Assembly (NCBI GenBank): GCA_903772945.1
Contig: CAICTM010000382.1
Coordinates: 1-64,000 of the forward strand
Source of the DNA: Seminavis robusta
Taxonomy: Eukaryota > Bacillariophyta > Bacillariophyceae > Naviculales > Naviculaceae
DNA: 64,000 nucleotides
Direction of reading: 5' to 3'
The first letter of the stretch is position 1, and each line of letters starts with the position of its first letter. Below are positions 22,691 through 35,678 of the stretch, in pieces. The position numbers and the translations under genes were made by a program. The notes beneath the pieces were generated by a model that saw nothing but the letters and a program-made list of their open reading frames with translations, was not told the origin of the DNA and searched no databases.

Positions 22691-24273
22691 GATTAGCTAG
22701 TTGAGGATACGTCGAGGAACGTTCAATTTCAAAGGGTCGATGAATGGAATAGGGCTCGGCAGACAGCGATGGAAGCGGCAACAAAGAGTGTCGAGTTGTG
22801 GCGCTTGCAGTCGAAGCAAGCGGAGATCGATCATCGTTTAGCTTCGTTATGGATCCTGGGACGTACAAAGGCCAGACATATATTTCCACTCAATTCATAA
22901 ATTTGACCTTTGGTAGGGAAAATTGGTCAAAACTGTGAAAATGCTTCATTAATGGTAGTTGAGGTAAAGCTTTTGTTAAGTTATTCGAAAGATTTTTCTA
23001 ACTTACTATAGTAGAGTAATTTTAATTTAACGCATCTACCTACATTTCAAAGCTGTATGCCGGAAACGGAGGCCAATCCTGAAGACTTGCATGCAGGTCT
23101 TCATGTATCATCAAGTTGGTTCCATTATTTGTAGATTGGCAAGGACAATTGTCAGAACATACTCCTCATCCCACAGAGTGTTCTGGGAATGGACTCTGAC
23201 CTCTAACCCTTACAGTACTGGCTAAAATTTGGCCAAAAGTTGACCCATTCAAAATGGAATTGTGCCTGTCAACCCAGAGTTTCCATCCAGTTGATGGCTG
23301 CTAAACCTAGCTAGACAGTTCAAAATCAGACATGACATGACAAAATTCATTATATAGTTACTGGTATCCAACCCATAACTGTCGTCTCTCGATGAAGCAA
23401 CTACTGGTAGGTAAACCACAACCCCACAGCTATACTTCCAAAGGAGGGCATGAGGAGAGTCCAATATCACATACAGTACTGCAGATTTTCGTTTCGTCGG
23501 TATTGCTGCCACAGTTGGGCTCATCTCTTTCTTCTACCACTGGCCTTGCTACTTCAGTGGGTATGTCAACGGGTTGCGCCTCCACCAACCCTCTGTTCAA
23601 GTCTGCGTTTGGGAAGAGCATCCAACTCATCTGCAATGTCACCTCCCAGAGTCCCTACTTCTGGTTGTGGTCCATCATGCAGAGTTCCAGTACTACCGAT
23701 AGCACCTTGCAGAGTATCGAACAGTGCGCAAAACCGAGAAAGCGAACCTGAATTCTCAGACATGCCACAATAGGTTTAAGGCTACCGCACTAATAATAGT
23801 ACACTAGCTAGCTATTAATAGTATGCTCAGTTGATCCGTTGTTGTGTTTTGGGAAAATTGAAGCTAGTTCTACTTTTGAAATCATGCAAAATGTAAATTA
23901 TAAAATTGGTCAATTACTTATTATTAGAGATAGAATTCAAAGATTTAACAAACGAGATTCAAGGTAATATTGAAATATTCTTTAACGTTCCGGCAACTTC
24001 TGATTAAGGGAACCAGAACCACTGTCAAAAAAATTTATGCAAACTTGCCTGCAAAGTAACAGGTGGCTCCATCGCAGAATTGACGACGACGATGGTCAAC
24101 AACAGGCGTGACGAGCTGCAGCAACCCTTTTTAAACCGCTGGTATTCAGTCAACTCGAGTGTGGAGGCTCTCCGAGAGCAGCCAAGAGCCTCTTCACTAG
24201 AGCCTCTAGAACTAGCCTCAGACGAAGGCAACCAACCTTTCAGGGTTTTGTAGATTCTCCACAGTGCGAAAGC
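22691..24273. other. intergenic, about 1.58 kb
   Basis: This is the divergent interval between PSMA6 and the bZIP gene. It includes A/T-rich segments (22920-23040, 23870-23990) and no recognisable coding sequence. Open frames at 23249-23773 on both strands overlap and look like chance. Confidence 0.5.
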
Positions 24274-26905
24274 ATGTCGCCGCCATCGAACTACAATGGA
24301 ACACGGCGGGTTGAATTCTCTGGTCTACCGACCATTGATTCTGGGGCGCCCGAAGAGCAGCAAACGCCGCATTGGGACTCTGAGACAGGTACGCCAAGGA
24401 AAAAAGGAAGGAATGTAGCGTGATTGGGTGTTCTCGTATACCTGCAGTACGATTCGATTGATTTGTTCTCTAACGATGCATTCTATTGACCCACCATTAA
24501 TACTTCCAACCTCAATTTGTGTGTTCCATAGACCATCTGCTATCGTACTTTCTAGGAGATCCTAATGGGCATAGTACACCTGGTCAATCCTACCAGGATT
24601 TTTCGTCGGCACCGAATCCATCGAATGCTGACATGAACCCACCGTTAGGAATGAATGCTAGCTACGGTCCTGGCTCTTCGAGGACAAGTTCCAATTCCAC
24701 TCTCACAGATGCGGCAGACCCTCAACAGCCAAGAACCCCGGCTATGCAATTCTATCATCCATCTCACAGTTCATCTCATTCTTCGCAACAACAACATCAA
24801 CCACCGCAACCGATTGGTTACGCACGCCACACCGTAGACAACATTGCTTCAATGCAAGCAGCAGCCCAACAAGCACAGCAAGGCCAAAGTCAACTCGTTT
24901 CATCCAGTTCCTCTTCATCTCTTTCCTCACTCGCGGTCACCCTTGTGTCTGGTGGTCCTGTCCTGCACCATCAGATGCATCATACCGGTAGGCATCACAG
25001 TCACGCCCCAACAACCGCGGGCACTAGCACGTCAGGATCCACATCTGAGCGACCGGGAAGCGCAAATAGTGGCAAGATACGGGCTAGTAATAGTGATTCG
25101 CCCCCGGGGCATGGAGATGATTCACCCATCTCCCCTGCGGCTATGATTGGGACAGCGCAGGAGAATCTGATGCTGCCCCCACCGTCAAGAAATGTCCCAC
25201 CTGGCACAGGTAGTCGCGGCCCAGCACCACGGCAGGCAAATCAGATTTCTTCGCAGTCATCTTCCCAACAGCAAAGGAGAAAAGATGGACCAAGCACACA
25301 ACAACCACCTCCACCGCAACAGGCTTATCCCATTGTCTATCCGGGTCAAAGTCAACCCGTGGCTGCAGTAGATCACGGCAATAAGGATTCGCATTTGGAA
25401 TGGCTGAACCAACTGAATGCCAGGGCCAAGGCTGCCAATCAGAATCAAAGGACAAACCAACCCGCTAACACTACAATCCTACCTCCGGGAACTCTAGTCA
25501 GCATTCAGCATCAGGCACCACCAGTGGCACAACATCCGACCGCTATTCCCGTACCAGCGGCCGCCGGAACACATGTCTTTCATGCAGGGACGTTTCCTAC
25601 CGCCGCTGCGGCGGCCGCTGCTGTAGCACAGAACCCAATGCTGTACCAGGCAGCTTTGAATCACAAGTTCCATTTGGCCGCCACTTCGCAGGGAGAATCC
25701 GAAGAGAAACGAGCTAGACGGCTAGAACGTAATCGAGAAAGCGCTCGCAAAAGTCGTCGGCGAAAAAAGGAACGACTGGCCACTTTGGCGGCGCAGGTAG
25801 ATAAGTTGCATACGAAGATCGAAGATGAGCGGAAGAACCAGGTCAACGCTATGTGCTCTACTCTCAAGCAAGTTCGACACGATGAAATGGTTAAGCTCAT
25901 GGAAGAAGTGAAAGAAAACATGGAGCAGCTGAATCAGGACCCGGCCATCCAGCAGAGGCTTGCGACAATCTTGCGCAGTTCCTGTGGAGGCAGTCAAATT
26001 GCGCAGGCAACGGTTGAGTTCCAATACAATACTTTGAAGCAGGTATTGCTTCCACGGTACCAGAAATTCCTTTTGTGGCTTACACTGCACAACGACGGGT
26101 TCTTCACGGCTGGAAAGGACGAATACACGCGAAGGGATGGAAAGCAGGTAGGAAGAACGACTGGCCTCGCAGAGCTTTTGTTGCTTGTTTAGTTAACTGA
26201 TCCTTCCGTCTTTGATGCATTGTTTAGATCCTCCGAGTGTCTTCTGGCAGAGTCAGCTCCAAACAGATCGGCGATGAGTTGACGAACGGTTGGAAAACAG
26301 AAAAGTCGGACAGCAAGAAGAAGGGCAAGAGCGACAGTCAAGATATTGCAGAGAGGTCCAATCCCACTTCTCGTGCGCTGGATGCTCCCCGCATGTGGCC
26401 TTTGCTCTGCTTTGAACTTAGTATTAGCGTTGACCAGGAAGAGCGTCTCATGCAAGCATTGAAGCGGTGAGCGTCTCGTTGCTTGGACTGGAATGCCGTT
26501 GACGTGGCATTGGTTCTCACATGCCCTTTTTCTCCTGATCACTCTACTTCGTTCCTCAGTCTCCAACAAATGGAGAACTTGGCGGACTATCGATCGCAGC
26601 TAGCTGCCGCCACAAAGATGACCTCTAGTTTGACTGATGCTATTATTTCGACGCAGTGCCAGATTGCATCTGCTCGGGAGGAAAAGTCCTTCTTGGATGT
26701 GCTTTCTCCAGAGCAGACGATCAAGTTTCACGAATGGAAGGCTGCGAATCAGGAGCGATCTGCCAGGTTTATTCGCGAGAAGCGACCGGCTCCTGAGAAG
26801 TGCTACCCTGTCTTCAAGGAAACATCTCTCGTTGAGTTTTGCAAGAGATTGGAAGAGGTGTTGCGAATCTCGAACAAAAAACAGGACGAAAAGATGGAGA
26901 TGTGA
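24274..26905 (+). CDS. bZIP transcription factor, 771 aa
   Basis: Four exons: 24274-24388, 24532-26147, 26228-26466, 26560-26905. The N-terminal ~430 residues are disordered (Ser, Gln, His and Pro rich, with an Ala run near residue 405). The bZIP basic region is RRLERNRESARKSRRRKKER at about residues 438-457 and carries the N-x7-R core (NRESARKSR). The following leucine zipper is short (LAAQVDKLHTKIEDERKNQ). The zipper is followed by about 300 residues with a second conserved-looking helical region, including the acidic WP motif (RMWPLLCFELSISVDQEERL) and SPEQTIKFHEWKAANQ near the C-terminus. That second segment recalls a conserved extension in stramenopile bZIP proteins (from memory). No PAS or LOV domain is present, so it is not an aureochrome. 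Confidence 0.88.
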
Positions 26906-27299
26906 AAGGAAAATAGGAGGCGAAATTGTATATACGAAACATCATAGATTGAACAAAGATACCCGGCGGCCGAGAATGTGTAGTTCTAATAAAATAGATT
27001 TGGCTGGACCCGCACATTTGGCATCACCTCGTTCCGGCAATGAGGGAACGGCGGAATTTCAGAGAACGTCTAAGAGTTGTGCACTCTTGGTATGGGCTTT
27101 GGGCTCCGACGCATATTCATGGTAAGGAGCGATTGGGCATCTGCCTCGGGGAAAGGCCGCAAACTACCGGTACCGGTACATGTGCTAGTACAGCGCAGTA
27201 GAATTTTTCTAGTTCGGCTAAACCCACAACCCTACCAAGAACCTTTTCAAAACATGCTAAGTCCCCAGGAGAATAGCCACAGCTCCTGCAGCATTTACC
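26906..27299. other. intergenic, about 390 bp
   Basis: The 3' flank shared by the convergent bZIP and bHLH genes. ACCGGTACCGGTACATG occurs near 27166. No gene seen. Confidence 0.5.
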
Positions 27300-28036
27300 T
27301 TATCGTCTCTGCATGGCATCATGTGGTGGAGGGGGTGGCGGCAACCGATGGCCTCTGTCACTACCTGCATAGTGGGCTGGAGGAGCCCCAGGAGGAAAGG
27401 GGCCCCATGCCCCCTGTTGTGGTGGAGGTGGTGGGTATCTGGACGGTGGACCAGCGTATGGAGGTGGTTGTCCGTGTTCTTGTTGTGTAAGTGGAGCAAA
27501 ACCGGGCATGTACGGAGGCCTAAAGGATCCCACAGCTGGCCCTCCTGGAGGTGGCGGGGATCCATCATCTGCAGGCGTGAGAGTTGGCACCATCACCATG
27601 ATCTAAATGCAGCGAAAAGAAAAGGGTACAAGTGTAAGAAATTCAATGAGAAAATGATACAATCTCCGCCAAATTTGACCAACCCAGAACCCACTGACGA
27701 CATCCTCACCTCAGCAGAGCCCTTGTCCCGTCCACCTGATCGTGTAAGAGATTCTTTGAGCTCTCTGTTTTCCTGATGCAAGCGCTTCATGATTGTCAGA
27801 GCTCTATTGATCAAGTCAACTCTTGTCATCCCCCCAGTGTCATTTTCTCCCTCGCTACGACTTGACAAACGCCTGCCCTTTTTCCTTCCGGAGCTTTCTC
27901 CTGCTTCGTCGTCGGGATTGTCCATTTTCAACACCATCGCCGAGAGATCATCAAAAGCATTGGTCAATTCGCTCCGTCTTTGCTTCTCCCTCTGCCTTTT
28001 CCTTTCAGACTTCTCCTTACAATCGTCATCCTTCAT
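27300..28036 (-). CDS. basic helix-loop-helix transcription factor
   Basis: Two exons (28036-27710 and 27602-27300) join in frame to about 210 aa. The basic region is KSERKRQREKQRRSEL (residues ~9-24), followed by helix 1 (TNAFDDLSAMVLKMD), a long Ser/Gly/Arg-rich loop of about 25 residues, and helix 2 (RVDLINRALTIMKRLHQENR). The E-x2-R pattern of E-box binders (ERKRQREKQRR) is readable. Exon 2 encodes a Pro-rich tail. The frame is open upstream to 28159 without an ATG, so an N-terminal exon may be missing; 28036 is the first in-frame ATG. The loop is unusually long for the family. Confidence 0.75.
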
Positions 28037-28636
28037 CCTTCTATTGTTCTTCCAGACGACGCTCAGCAGTTTCTCGTTTCTCCACTTGTCCGAGGTCCGT
28101 GCAACGGTTTGCCCTGGAATTCTCTTGCAAATGCGCTTGTCGAATATTGCCGACTCCACTCAACCAACTTTTTGCTTTCTTCCAGCTCCTTTTGCGACGG
28201 TACACTTCCGCAGCCAATGATGTCGCTACAGTACTGTACAAATATTGGAAGGTGGGATGCTGGCTATGGTCCTCTGTTGAGTGTTGAGCCAAGCCCTGCT
28301 GATGGTTTCGTGTTGTGTCTTCGAAGGAGCTCGAGAGCTTCGCAAGGTTTCAATCGTGTGAACACAATCCCTGACACGTGCTGGGTGGAAACGGGTTCAG
28401 CAGAGGTGAAATTGGTTTTACATCAGGATGACATCACAATCGAATTCTTCGAATACAAACGATCATTCCCTTCGAATATTACCGTACGGCAGCTGGAGCG
28501 ATAGAAACCGTACCAGGTACCGTACCAGGTGTTCATTATGTATTTTGCTCCAGGAGACAGGAGACAGAAGAAAATGCTCCTGAAAGGAGCTCTAACGCCC
28601 TTCATTAGCTACATGTAGATGCACCCGTACGCTTTG
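28037..28636. other. upstream of bHLH gene, no certain gene
   Basis: Both strands show open frames (plus 27980-28504, minus 28041-28292) without family resemblance. The minus-strand frame could hold an upstream bHLH exon or 5' UTR. Confidence 0.35.
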
Positions 28637-30712
28637 CTATTCTAGAAATGTGATGCCACCATTGTTTTTGTCGGCATCGTCTTCGAATCCGTTGGCACTA
28701 TCAGCCGCGGGATCGTCACTATAGCCCACTGGAGGCAATGACATGCCAGAAAAGTCCGAAGATCTTCCAATCCCATTCCCCTTCCAGAATGGGATCGACC
28801 CGGTCAAGTAGTAGGACATTCCAGCACCTCCAATGGCTGAACCAACAAGCAGGAGGAGGAACGAATAAAATGGTCCCAACGCGCCGCCACCGGAATCGGA
28901 AGAAAGTTTTCTCTTGGGCTTGCAATTTCGGTCTCGTGACGAAAAGCCGGCCACAAGATCCGTAAAAACATTGATATCACAAAGCTCTGCATCGTCCAAG
29001 CAGCCTTTTATTTTTTGCGTGAGCACTTGTCCATCATGAACCAATCGGAATGCAAACTTCGAAGGGAAGGCGGCATGATCCGTTCTGCTATCAATGATCT
29101 CGTGAATCTATCATCCAAACGGTGTTGAGGATTGTCGTGTGGTTTTATTAGAGTCCAGTGTGTGTGTGTGTGGCAGGAAGTTCAAACCAAAGCCCAAAAA
29201 TGTCGTGAGTCACCCCGTGGTGCAGGGATTCAGACGTCCTCGGATGTCTCTACATACCTCAATAAGGAACATGGTAGCATACGGCGGCCATTGATCATCT
29301 TTCCAAATCCCCAGGGTTGCCATGAGAGATGCAACTGTGTCATCGTGGGCTGAGATCAAGGCAAGGCGAGTTGCAGGGCTGTGTTTGTCACCATTGAGGA
29401 TGAGATTGATCTTGTCCATGATTTCAGCCCATAATGGAGCCATGGCCAGTTTAGAATACTCTGTTGGTACCAAAGAGAAATAGTGAGTTGATTCTACACA
29501 GTTCCATCCGCTTTTGGAAATAAATAATTTCATTATAGAGCCACAGTTTGCACTCACCTGCATTGTTGGCCAGCAGATGCATATTAAATCCCTGATAAGC
29601 CTGCAATAACAGAAAAAAGTGGCAGATAGCATGGTCAGTGAGTGGAAACAGTCAAAGAAGTGCCAAGAGATGAAAGGAGGTTGGTGATCACTCACAAAGG
29701 AAGCCATTCGATCAAACATGTCTGACTTTTCATAATCCAAAACATCTGGCAATGGTCTGTCTGTGCAGACCGTAGTCATGAGGCATTCCAAAATACTCAT
29801 CTTTCCTTTGATTTTGAGTTCCTTTTTTACAAACTTGTAGATTTCACGTGCTTCCTTGGAGTTGTTGTATCGTTTGAAAATGGAAGATTTTTCAAGGTTT
29901 TCTCTGATTTCTGTAAGTCGAGGACAGGTACTTTCTCGAATGGAAATGACATCTTTGTCTCTATCGGCCAAATGTACGGGAATGTTGACTTGTCGTCCCT
30001 TGTTGGTTGCCTCTTTGATTTCTGGTCCAAACATGGATCTGACGAGAGTTTGTCCCGACACCAATACCCGCTGATCATCATCTGATCGCAAATGCAATTG
30101 TGGTTCATTCCATGGCTTGTTATCTTGAGCATTGACATCCATCAATCTCATTCTGGGATCATGATCAATGACATCCAGATCCGCATCATAGCAATAGGCA
30201 TCTCTTAGGATTCTTCCATTTTCGATTTGTTGATCATATCCTCGTTGGATGAGTTGTCCCGTCTGACAAGTCCCAAAAAGTCCATTGGAAAGTCCCTGAT
30301 CCGGATCCAAGAGAGCATCATACTGCTTTTCAAACAAAACCACTTCACTATGATCCGGGTCCACGGGCGTTGGTTGTGCCATTTGCGTTTTGAGATCGCA
30401 ATTCCAAACTCCCGTCTCGGGATTATCCCAGTACCCTTCCCAGCATTGGTATCCTCCAACGTCCGGAGTTCTGGCCCCGTGTCGAATGACCGTGGTGACA
30501 TGGACGAGTCGTGTTTCTCCCAGCCGAGAATCTTGTTGCACCGAAGGGATTTTGCGTTCGGCCATCATGTCAGGGGTGGAACAGTATTCTGGATATTTCG
30601 AGTAGGTGGTGTACCAGTCGCCGTTGGGTATGGGCGATTGCATTTGTCTCTCATTGGCGGCCACAGAAGTGGTGGCAAGAAGGACCACTAGCAAAGTGGC
30701 ATGGAACTTCAT
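28637..30712 (-). CDS. secreted/membrane-anchored histidine acid phosphatase
   Basis: Four exons (30712-29696, 29600-29558, 29460-29258, 29107-28637) give 577 aa. The signal peptide is MKFHATLLVVLLATTSVAA. The catalytic motif RHGARTPD with the phospho-acceptor His lies at residues 77-84, and the C-terminal HD motif (ISAHDDTVASL) is near residue 395. FRLVHDGQ, around residues 430-450, fits the last strand of the fold. After the domain come a Cys pair (KGCLDDAELCD), one hydrophobic helix (PFYSFLLLLVGSAIGGAGMS) and a short acidic tail, so the enzyme is probably a type I membrane protein with a luminal or extracellular active site. It could be an acid phosphatase or a 2-phosphoxylose-phosphatase-like enzyme. 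The 43-nt exon 2 is supported by frame and by LLANNA upstream of the catalytic core. Confidence 0.88.
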
Positions 30713-31223
30713 CTTGGTTTCAGTTCTGGATTGGCCGAAGTAGACGAGAATTATTGTTTCAATGAACAATGAAATTTTAAAAACAACAGCACAAAGCCGC
30801 TTGCTTTCAGTTTCTGGTGGTCAAGAGGAGAAATAACCCAGGGTGCTTGAGCGTTGATAGTGTGCTTTGGTCAGATGGATGCAACCAGCCATCCAGGTCT
30901 TGGATCGTTATCTGGCAAGAAAGCAAGGAGCCGAAAAGAAATGACCACTCTTCGTTCTGCGTTAGCACGTTAGCACTCCCACAACGGAAGCAACAAGATA
31001 CCACCGTACTGGTACCGCATTCCCCAAGATACCGTCTGAAACCACAACATAAGCTTTCAACAGCTTTGCAGGCTAGCTAGTATCAAACGTCCAACACGAG
31101 AAGAGACAACAACACAACACCCAAACCCCCTCAACGACACCTCCAAGTGCTTGGATGTGCTCTGATTCTTCTTCTTGTACCTAGCTAGCAAGACAAGCCA
31201 GAGTACCGTAATACGCCACCACC
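30713..31223. promoter_or_regulatory. bidirectional intergenic region, 511 bp
   Basis: The phosphatase (minus) and CTR9 (plus) start from opposite ends of this interval, so it should contain both promoters. No TATA box stands out. CTAGCTAG words occur at 31072-31080 and 31181-31190. Confidence 0.45.
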
Positions 31224-34200
31224 ATGGCGACTGAAGTTTCTGGTTCCGAAGATGTGGAGATGGACGATGCAGACGCAGTCGAGGACGAAGAGCTGTTTCC
31301 GTCCCTTATCATTCCTGTGACTTCTTCCAACAAATCGAGCAACCTGTTTGTTGAAATCTTTGCGGAAGAGCTGCCTGAAATTGCTTCCTCTACCATCCTG
31401 CAGGTCCTCAAAGACGAAGATGCCGAACTCAACACGTGGGCAGACGCTGCCTTGTTGTACATGCAACAACGTCAGTCGAGAGAATCTTCCACTATTCTTC
31501 AGGCTGCCTGTGATTTGGACACGGGCAACAATCGAGATCAAAAGGTCCGCATCTTGGCTTCCGCCGGAATTGCCCTCCTTACTGAAGCACAGCAGTCACA
31601 ATCCACGGCGCCAGGAGGAATCAAACGACCGGGAGGAGATCCCAAAGATGAGCTACGATCCATGGCAGACAATAGATTCACACACGCATCCAAAGTTGAC
31701 ACGCTCTTTCCCATGACATGGATTGGGAGAGGCATGCTCAACCTCTCCGCCGCTCGATTGGATCAGGCACGCTTCTTCTTCGAAACTACACTCAAGCAAT
31801 GTGGACCTGTATTGCCGGCACTCCTAGGAATGGCGGCTGTACTCTACGGAGAAAAGGACTACAAGGGAGCCCAGGAAATGTATGCCAAGGCCATGAGACT
31901 CTATCCGGTCAAGTCGGGATCTTCCACAAGAGTTGGATTTGGACTGGCGTGTTACCGTCTGGGACAAGTCGATAGAGCCAAGGCAGCCATGTCAAGAGCA
32001 CTCTCCATGGATTCCGAAAATGTAGAAGCCATGGTCGGGGCCGCCGTACTTGCCATGGCCAGTCTCGATGAGACCAGTCAAGACTTTGGATCTCAGGCCG
32101 AAAAAGCCATCAAAATGATATCCATGGCCAATCTACTAGATCATTCCAATGCCATGGTACAAAATCATCTAGCCAATCACTACTTTTGGAAATGGACACC
32201 CGTCGCAGGAATGGTCGAAGTCACACAAGGATCCAAAGTGGTCAAATGCTCGCAGAATGTACCACTTGACGCTGGAGAACTCGTTCGAATTGGAATGAGT
32301 TTTGAAACCTATGTCACGGAAGATACTGGCGATGATGATGACGACAATGCCACCTTTCGAATTCGGGATGCTTGGAAGGACCCCTCCACCAGTGGATTGA
32401 AACTCTGGAAGAAGGATTATGATCGTGTCGTCGCGTTGGCCAAGGGAGCATACAGCAGTACCAGTGTCAAGGAAATTCAAGCCGAATCCTTGTTCTTCTT
32501 GGCCCGAGTCTACCATGTCAGAGAAGACTTTGACAATGCACAAAAGTTCTACGAAAAAAGTTGCAAACTGGCACCCAACTTGAGCCCGGCGCGATATGGG
32601 CTAGCACAGGTACTCATTATGCAAGAAAAGTACGCCGATGCCGCGGCTCACCTCAAGTTGGTGATTGGAACTTCGGCCAGGGCCACGGATGCACTGGCGC
32701 TATTGGGGTTGTTGGAAGTGAGAGAAGGAAAGAACATACAGGACGGGCTCTTGCACATTCGCAAGGCAATTGACCTGGATCCACTCAACCCGGATTTAGT
32801 GGTGCTAGAGGCGCTGGCGCTGCAACAACACGAAAGCAGCTATACCAAAGCTCTCGATCGGTATCAAAAGGCAGTCCAACTCATGGGACGACGTGGCAAA
32901 AAAGTACCGTATGAGATATACACCAATATTGGAGTTCTCTGCCACGAGACCAAAAAATTCGACAAAGCGTTGGAGATGTACAAGCAGTCATTCAAGGCTT
33001 TGGATGAAGATGAGACCGCTCAAGAGGTCTCTCTGGATTCCAAAGAAATCGAAGGTGGCGCCATTGTCTTGAATGACAACAAATTGTTCTTTGGATATGC
33101 AGATACGGAACTTATGGTAGAAGTGACCAAAGCAGCAGCAGTACCGGTGCCGCCCCCACCAGCAACAACAACAACAGAGAAGCCATCAGACGGCGACAAT
33201 CCACAGGATTCGGCTGAACAAGACAAATCGACTGAGGATGGAGACGAGAAGACAAATCCAGAGGATAAGCCCAGCCAAAACGACAAGAAAGATGATGCGG
33301 CCGACAAGAAAGATGACGCGACGGAGAAGGACAAGGAGGGCGAAGCAGACAAGCCAGTGAACCAGCAGAAAAGACGAGCGTTGAAGCAGAGGTTAAGGAC
33401 ATCGAGGATGCTGAAATGCCTGACGCAGAGGCAAATGCCCCAGTCGCAGATTCTGCGGGCAATGGCATGAGTGCCGAACCAAATCCTGATCAAACGCTAC
33501 TGAAAGTCCTGGGCGACAATGATGAGGCCAGTCTCCCCTTGAAGGTTGGCGATCACATCAGAATTGGCGAAAGCTTCGAATCCGAGATTGTGAAGATCGA
33601 GTCTTCGGATGGTCGGGTCCTTCTGACCATCAAGGGAGTGTTCGATGAGAAGGAGAACGCGGAGACGTCGTTCAAGCTATTCGTCAAGCGCGGCAACAAG
33701 CGACTCGATAAACCTGAAGCAATCAGCATCGCATTCAATCTGGCTCGTCTGCATGAAGCGGTCGGAAGAACGCTTGCCGCAATTGAGATTCACAAGGCCA
33801 TTGTGAAGCGAAACCCATCATACGTTAACAGCTATCTGAGGCTGGCGTGTATCGCTAGGGACTGTGGCTGTCTGACTGAGTGTGCAGAATGGCTAAAGAT
33901 CGCCGCAACAACGGCACCGGGTAACCCGGAGGTCCTGACTCTGATTGGCAACCTTCATCTCTCCCTCTGTGACTGGCAGCCGGCACAGAACGTCTTTGAC
34001 GGTCTGCTTGCCAAGAAGGTCCCAAACGTCGAAGCCTACGCCATGCTAAGTCTTGGGAATATTTACTTCAACAACCTGGACAGTCCGAAGCGTTATGCGA
34101 AACATCTGCAGTACGCTTCTGATTACTACAAACGTATTCTTAGCAAGGATTCGTCGAACGCCTACGCCGCAAATGGCTTGGGTGCAGTGCTTGCTGAAAA

Positions 34201-35678
34201 GGGGGAGCTTTTCAAGGCGAAAGAGGTTTTCAATCGAGTGAGAGAAGTGCAAGAAAACATCGCGGATGCTCTGTTGAATTTGGGCCACATTTACTTGGCA
34301 CAGAAGAAGCACCCAGAGGCTCTACAGATGTACCGCAATTACATGAAACGCACGGAAGATGGCTCAACAGACGTCACGTCGAAATCTCGCCTGGACGATT
34401 TGGCAGACGTCGAATTGTATATTGCTTTCTGCTACTTTGACTGGGCGCGTCACACAGAACTGTTCAACAATGCAAAAGCGGCCCCTGCTGATGAACGATA
34501 CCAAAAGGCAATGGAACACCTAGAGCGCGCGCTATCATGGGGACCAAAGAAGGAGATCATTCTAAGATACAATCTCTGCATGACTCGGCTACAGGCGGGC
34601 AACTGTGTGCTTCAGAAGCTCACAAGAAACATCAGGCGGACAGCAAAGGAGGTGGAAATGGCGCTGAATGGATTGGAAGAAAGCCTTGCGACAGTTGAAT
34701 CGCTCATCGAAGACAAAACCAACGGCCAGAAGGTGCCTGTCCCAACAAGTGTGCTCAATGACTTCGTGGTGCACTGCAAGGCAAACATCGCGAGTGCCAA
34801 GTCGCATCTCGCGGATGAAAGAAAGCGCGAGGAAGAGGCAAACACAGAGCGGGAGCTGCAGCGCCTTGCGGCTGAAGCGGCTAGGAAGGAAGAGGACTTG
34901 CGCAGGGAGTTGCAGAAGGAAGAAGAGAGAAGAAAGCAGGAGGAAATGGATCGAAAGGTAAGCACAGAGTCTGCAGTTGCAATTGAAGCGGTTGGTCGTC
35001 GCGTTGTGATTAACCAGCTGTAACTTGTTCCTTCTCCAGGCCGAGGCAAGGATGCGGCATGCCGATCAACTGCGTGCAGACTGGCAGCACCAAGAGGTTG
35101 TCAAGAAGGCGGCACAAGCAAAGAAGGCCAGAACTGCAAAGCCGCAGGACGACGATTTTATCGTCGACGACCCGCCTGAGGACGCACCAGCAGCCAGCGG
35201 TCTATTTGACGACTCGGAGGATGAAAGTGAGGACGAGGGAGAGAAGAAAGCAAAAGGTGATTCCGAGGGCGCCGAAGGCAAAACCGAGAATGCCACGCAA
35301 GCTGATCTCTTTGGTGACTCCGACGACGACGAAGAGAGCGACGAGGAGTTGCTGGGGAAGAGCGACAAGGGCAAGGGCAAAGATAAGAAGGAAAAGAGCG
35401 ACAAGGAAAAGGATAGTGGCGATAAAAAGACAACGGGGAGTGCACTCTTCGGAAACAGTGACGACGAGAGCAGTGGTGATGAATTGCTTGCTTCAGCCAG
35501 CAAGGACAAGGAAGACAAGCCTGCGCCCAAGCCAAACGAGCTCTTTGGGGAGTCTGACGATGATGACGACGAAGCCGGAGAAAGTTCGAAGACTGCCAAG
35601 AGGCCCGCTTCTGGTGATGAGGAGGACAACGACCAGCCCAAGAAAAAGAGGAAGGTGGACGATGAAGATGACGACTGA
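31224..35678 (+). CDS. CTR9: CTR9, Paf1-complex TPR subunit (frame change at about 33355)
   Basis: The Paf1 complex rides with RNA polymerase II in the nucleus. The gene reads 31224 to about 33355 in one frame and about 33356-34957 in another, then a GT-AG intron (34958-35039) and exon 35040-35678, about 1450 aa in all. TPR repeats run through both halves (LYGEKDYKGAQEMYAKAMRL, SYLRLACIARDCG, LGNIYFNN, GLGAVLAEKGELFKAKEVF), in the order of the animal protein. The tail is a charged coiled coil (RRELQKEEERRKQEE) and an acidic Ser-rich end with KKKRKV, a likely nuclear signal. No intron with GT-AG ends explains the frame change. It falls in a low-complexity K/E/D stretch and equals loss of one base, by mutation or sequence error. 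Two RIGxSFE-type inserts interrupt the TPR array. Confidence 0.88.

Noticed and set aside
23249-23773. Overlapping frames on both strands upstream of the bZIP gene
   Set aside because: Composition and start context look random.
33020-33493. Minus-strand Ser/Leu/Val-rich frames over the CTR9 acidic stretch
   Set aside because: Mirror of Lys/Glu/Asp-rich coding sequence.
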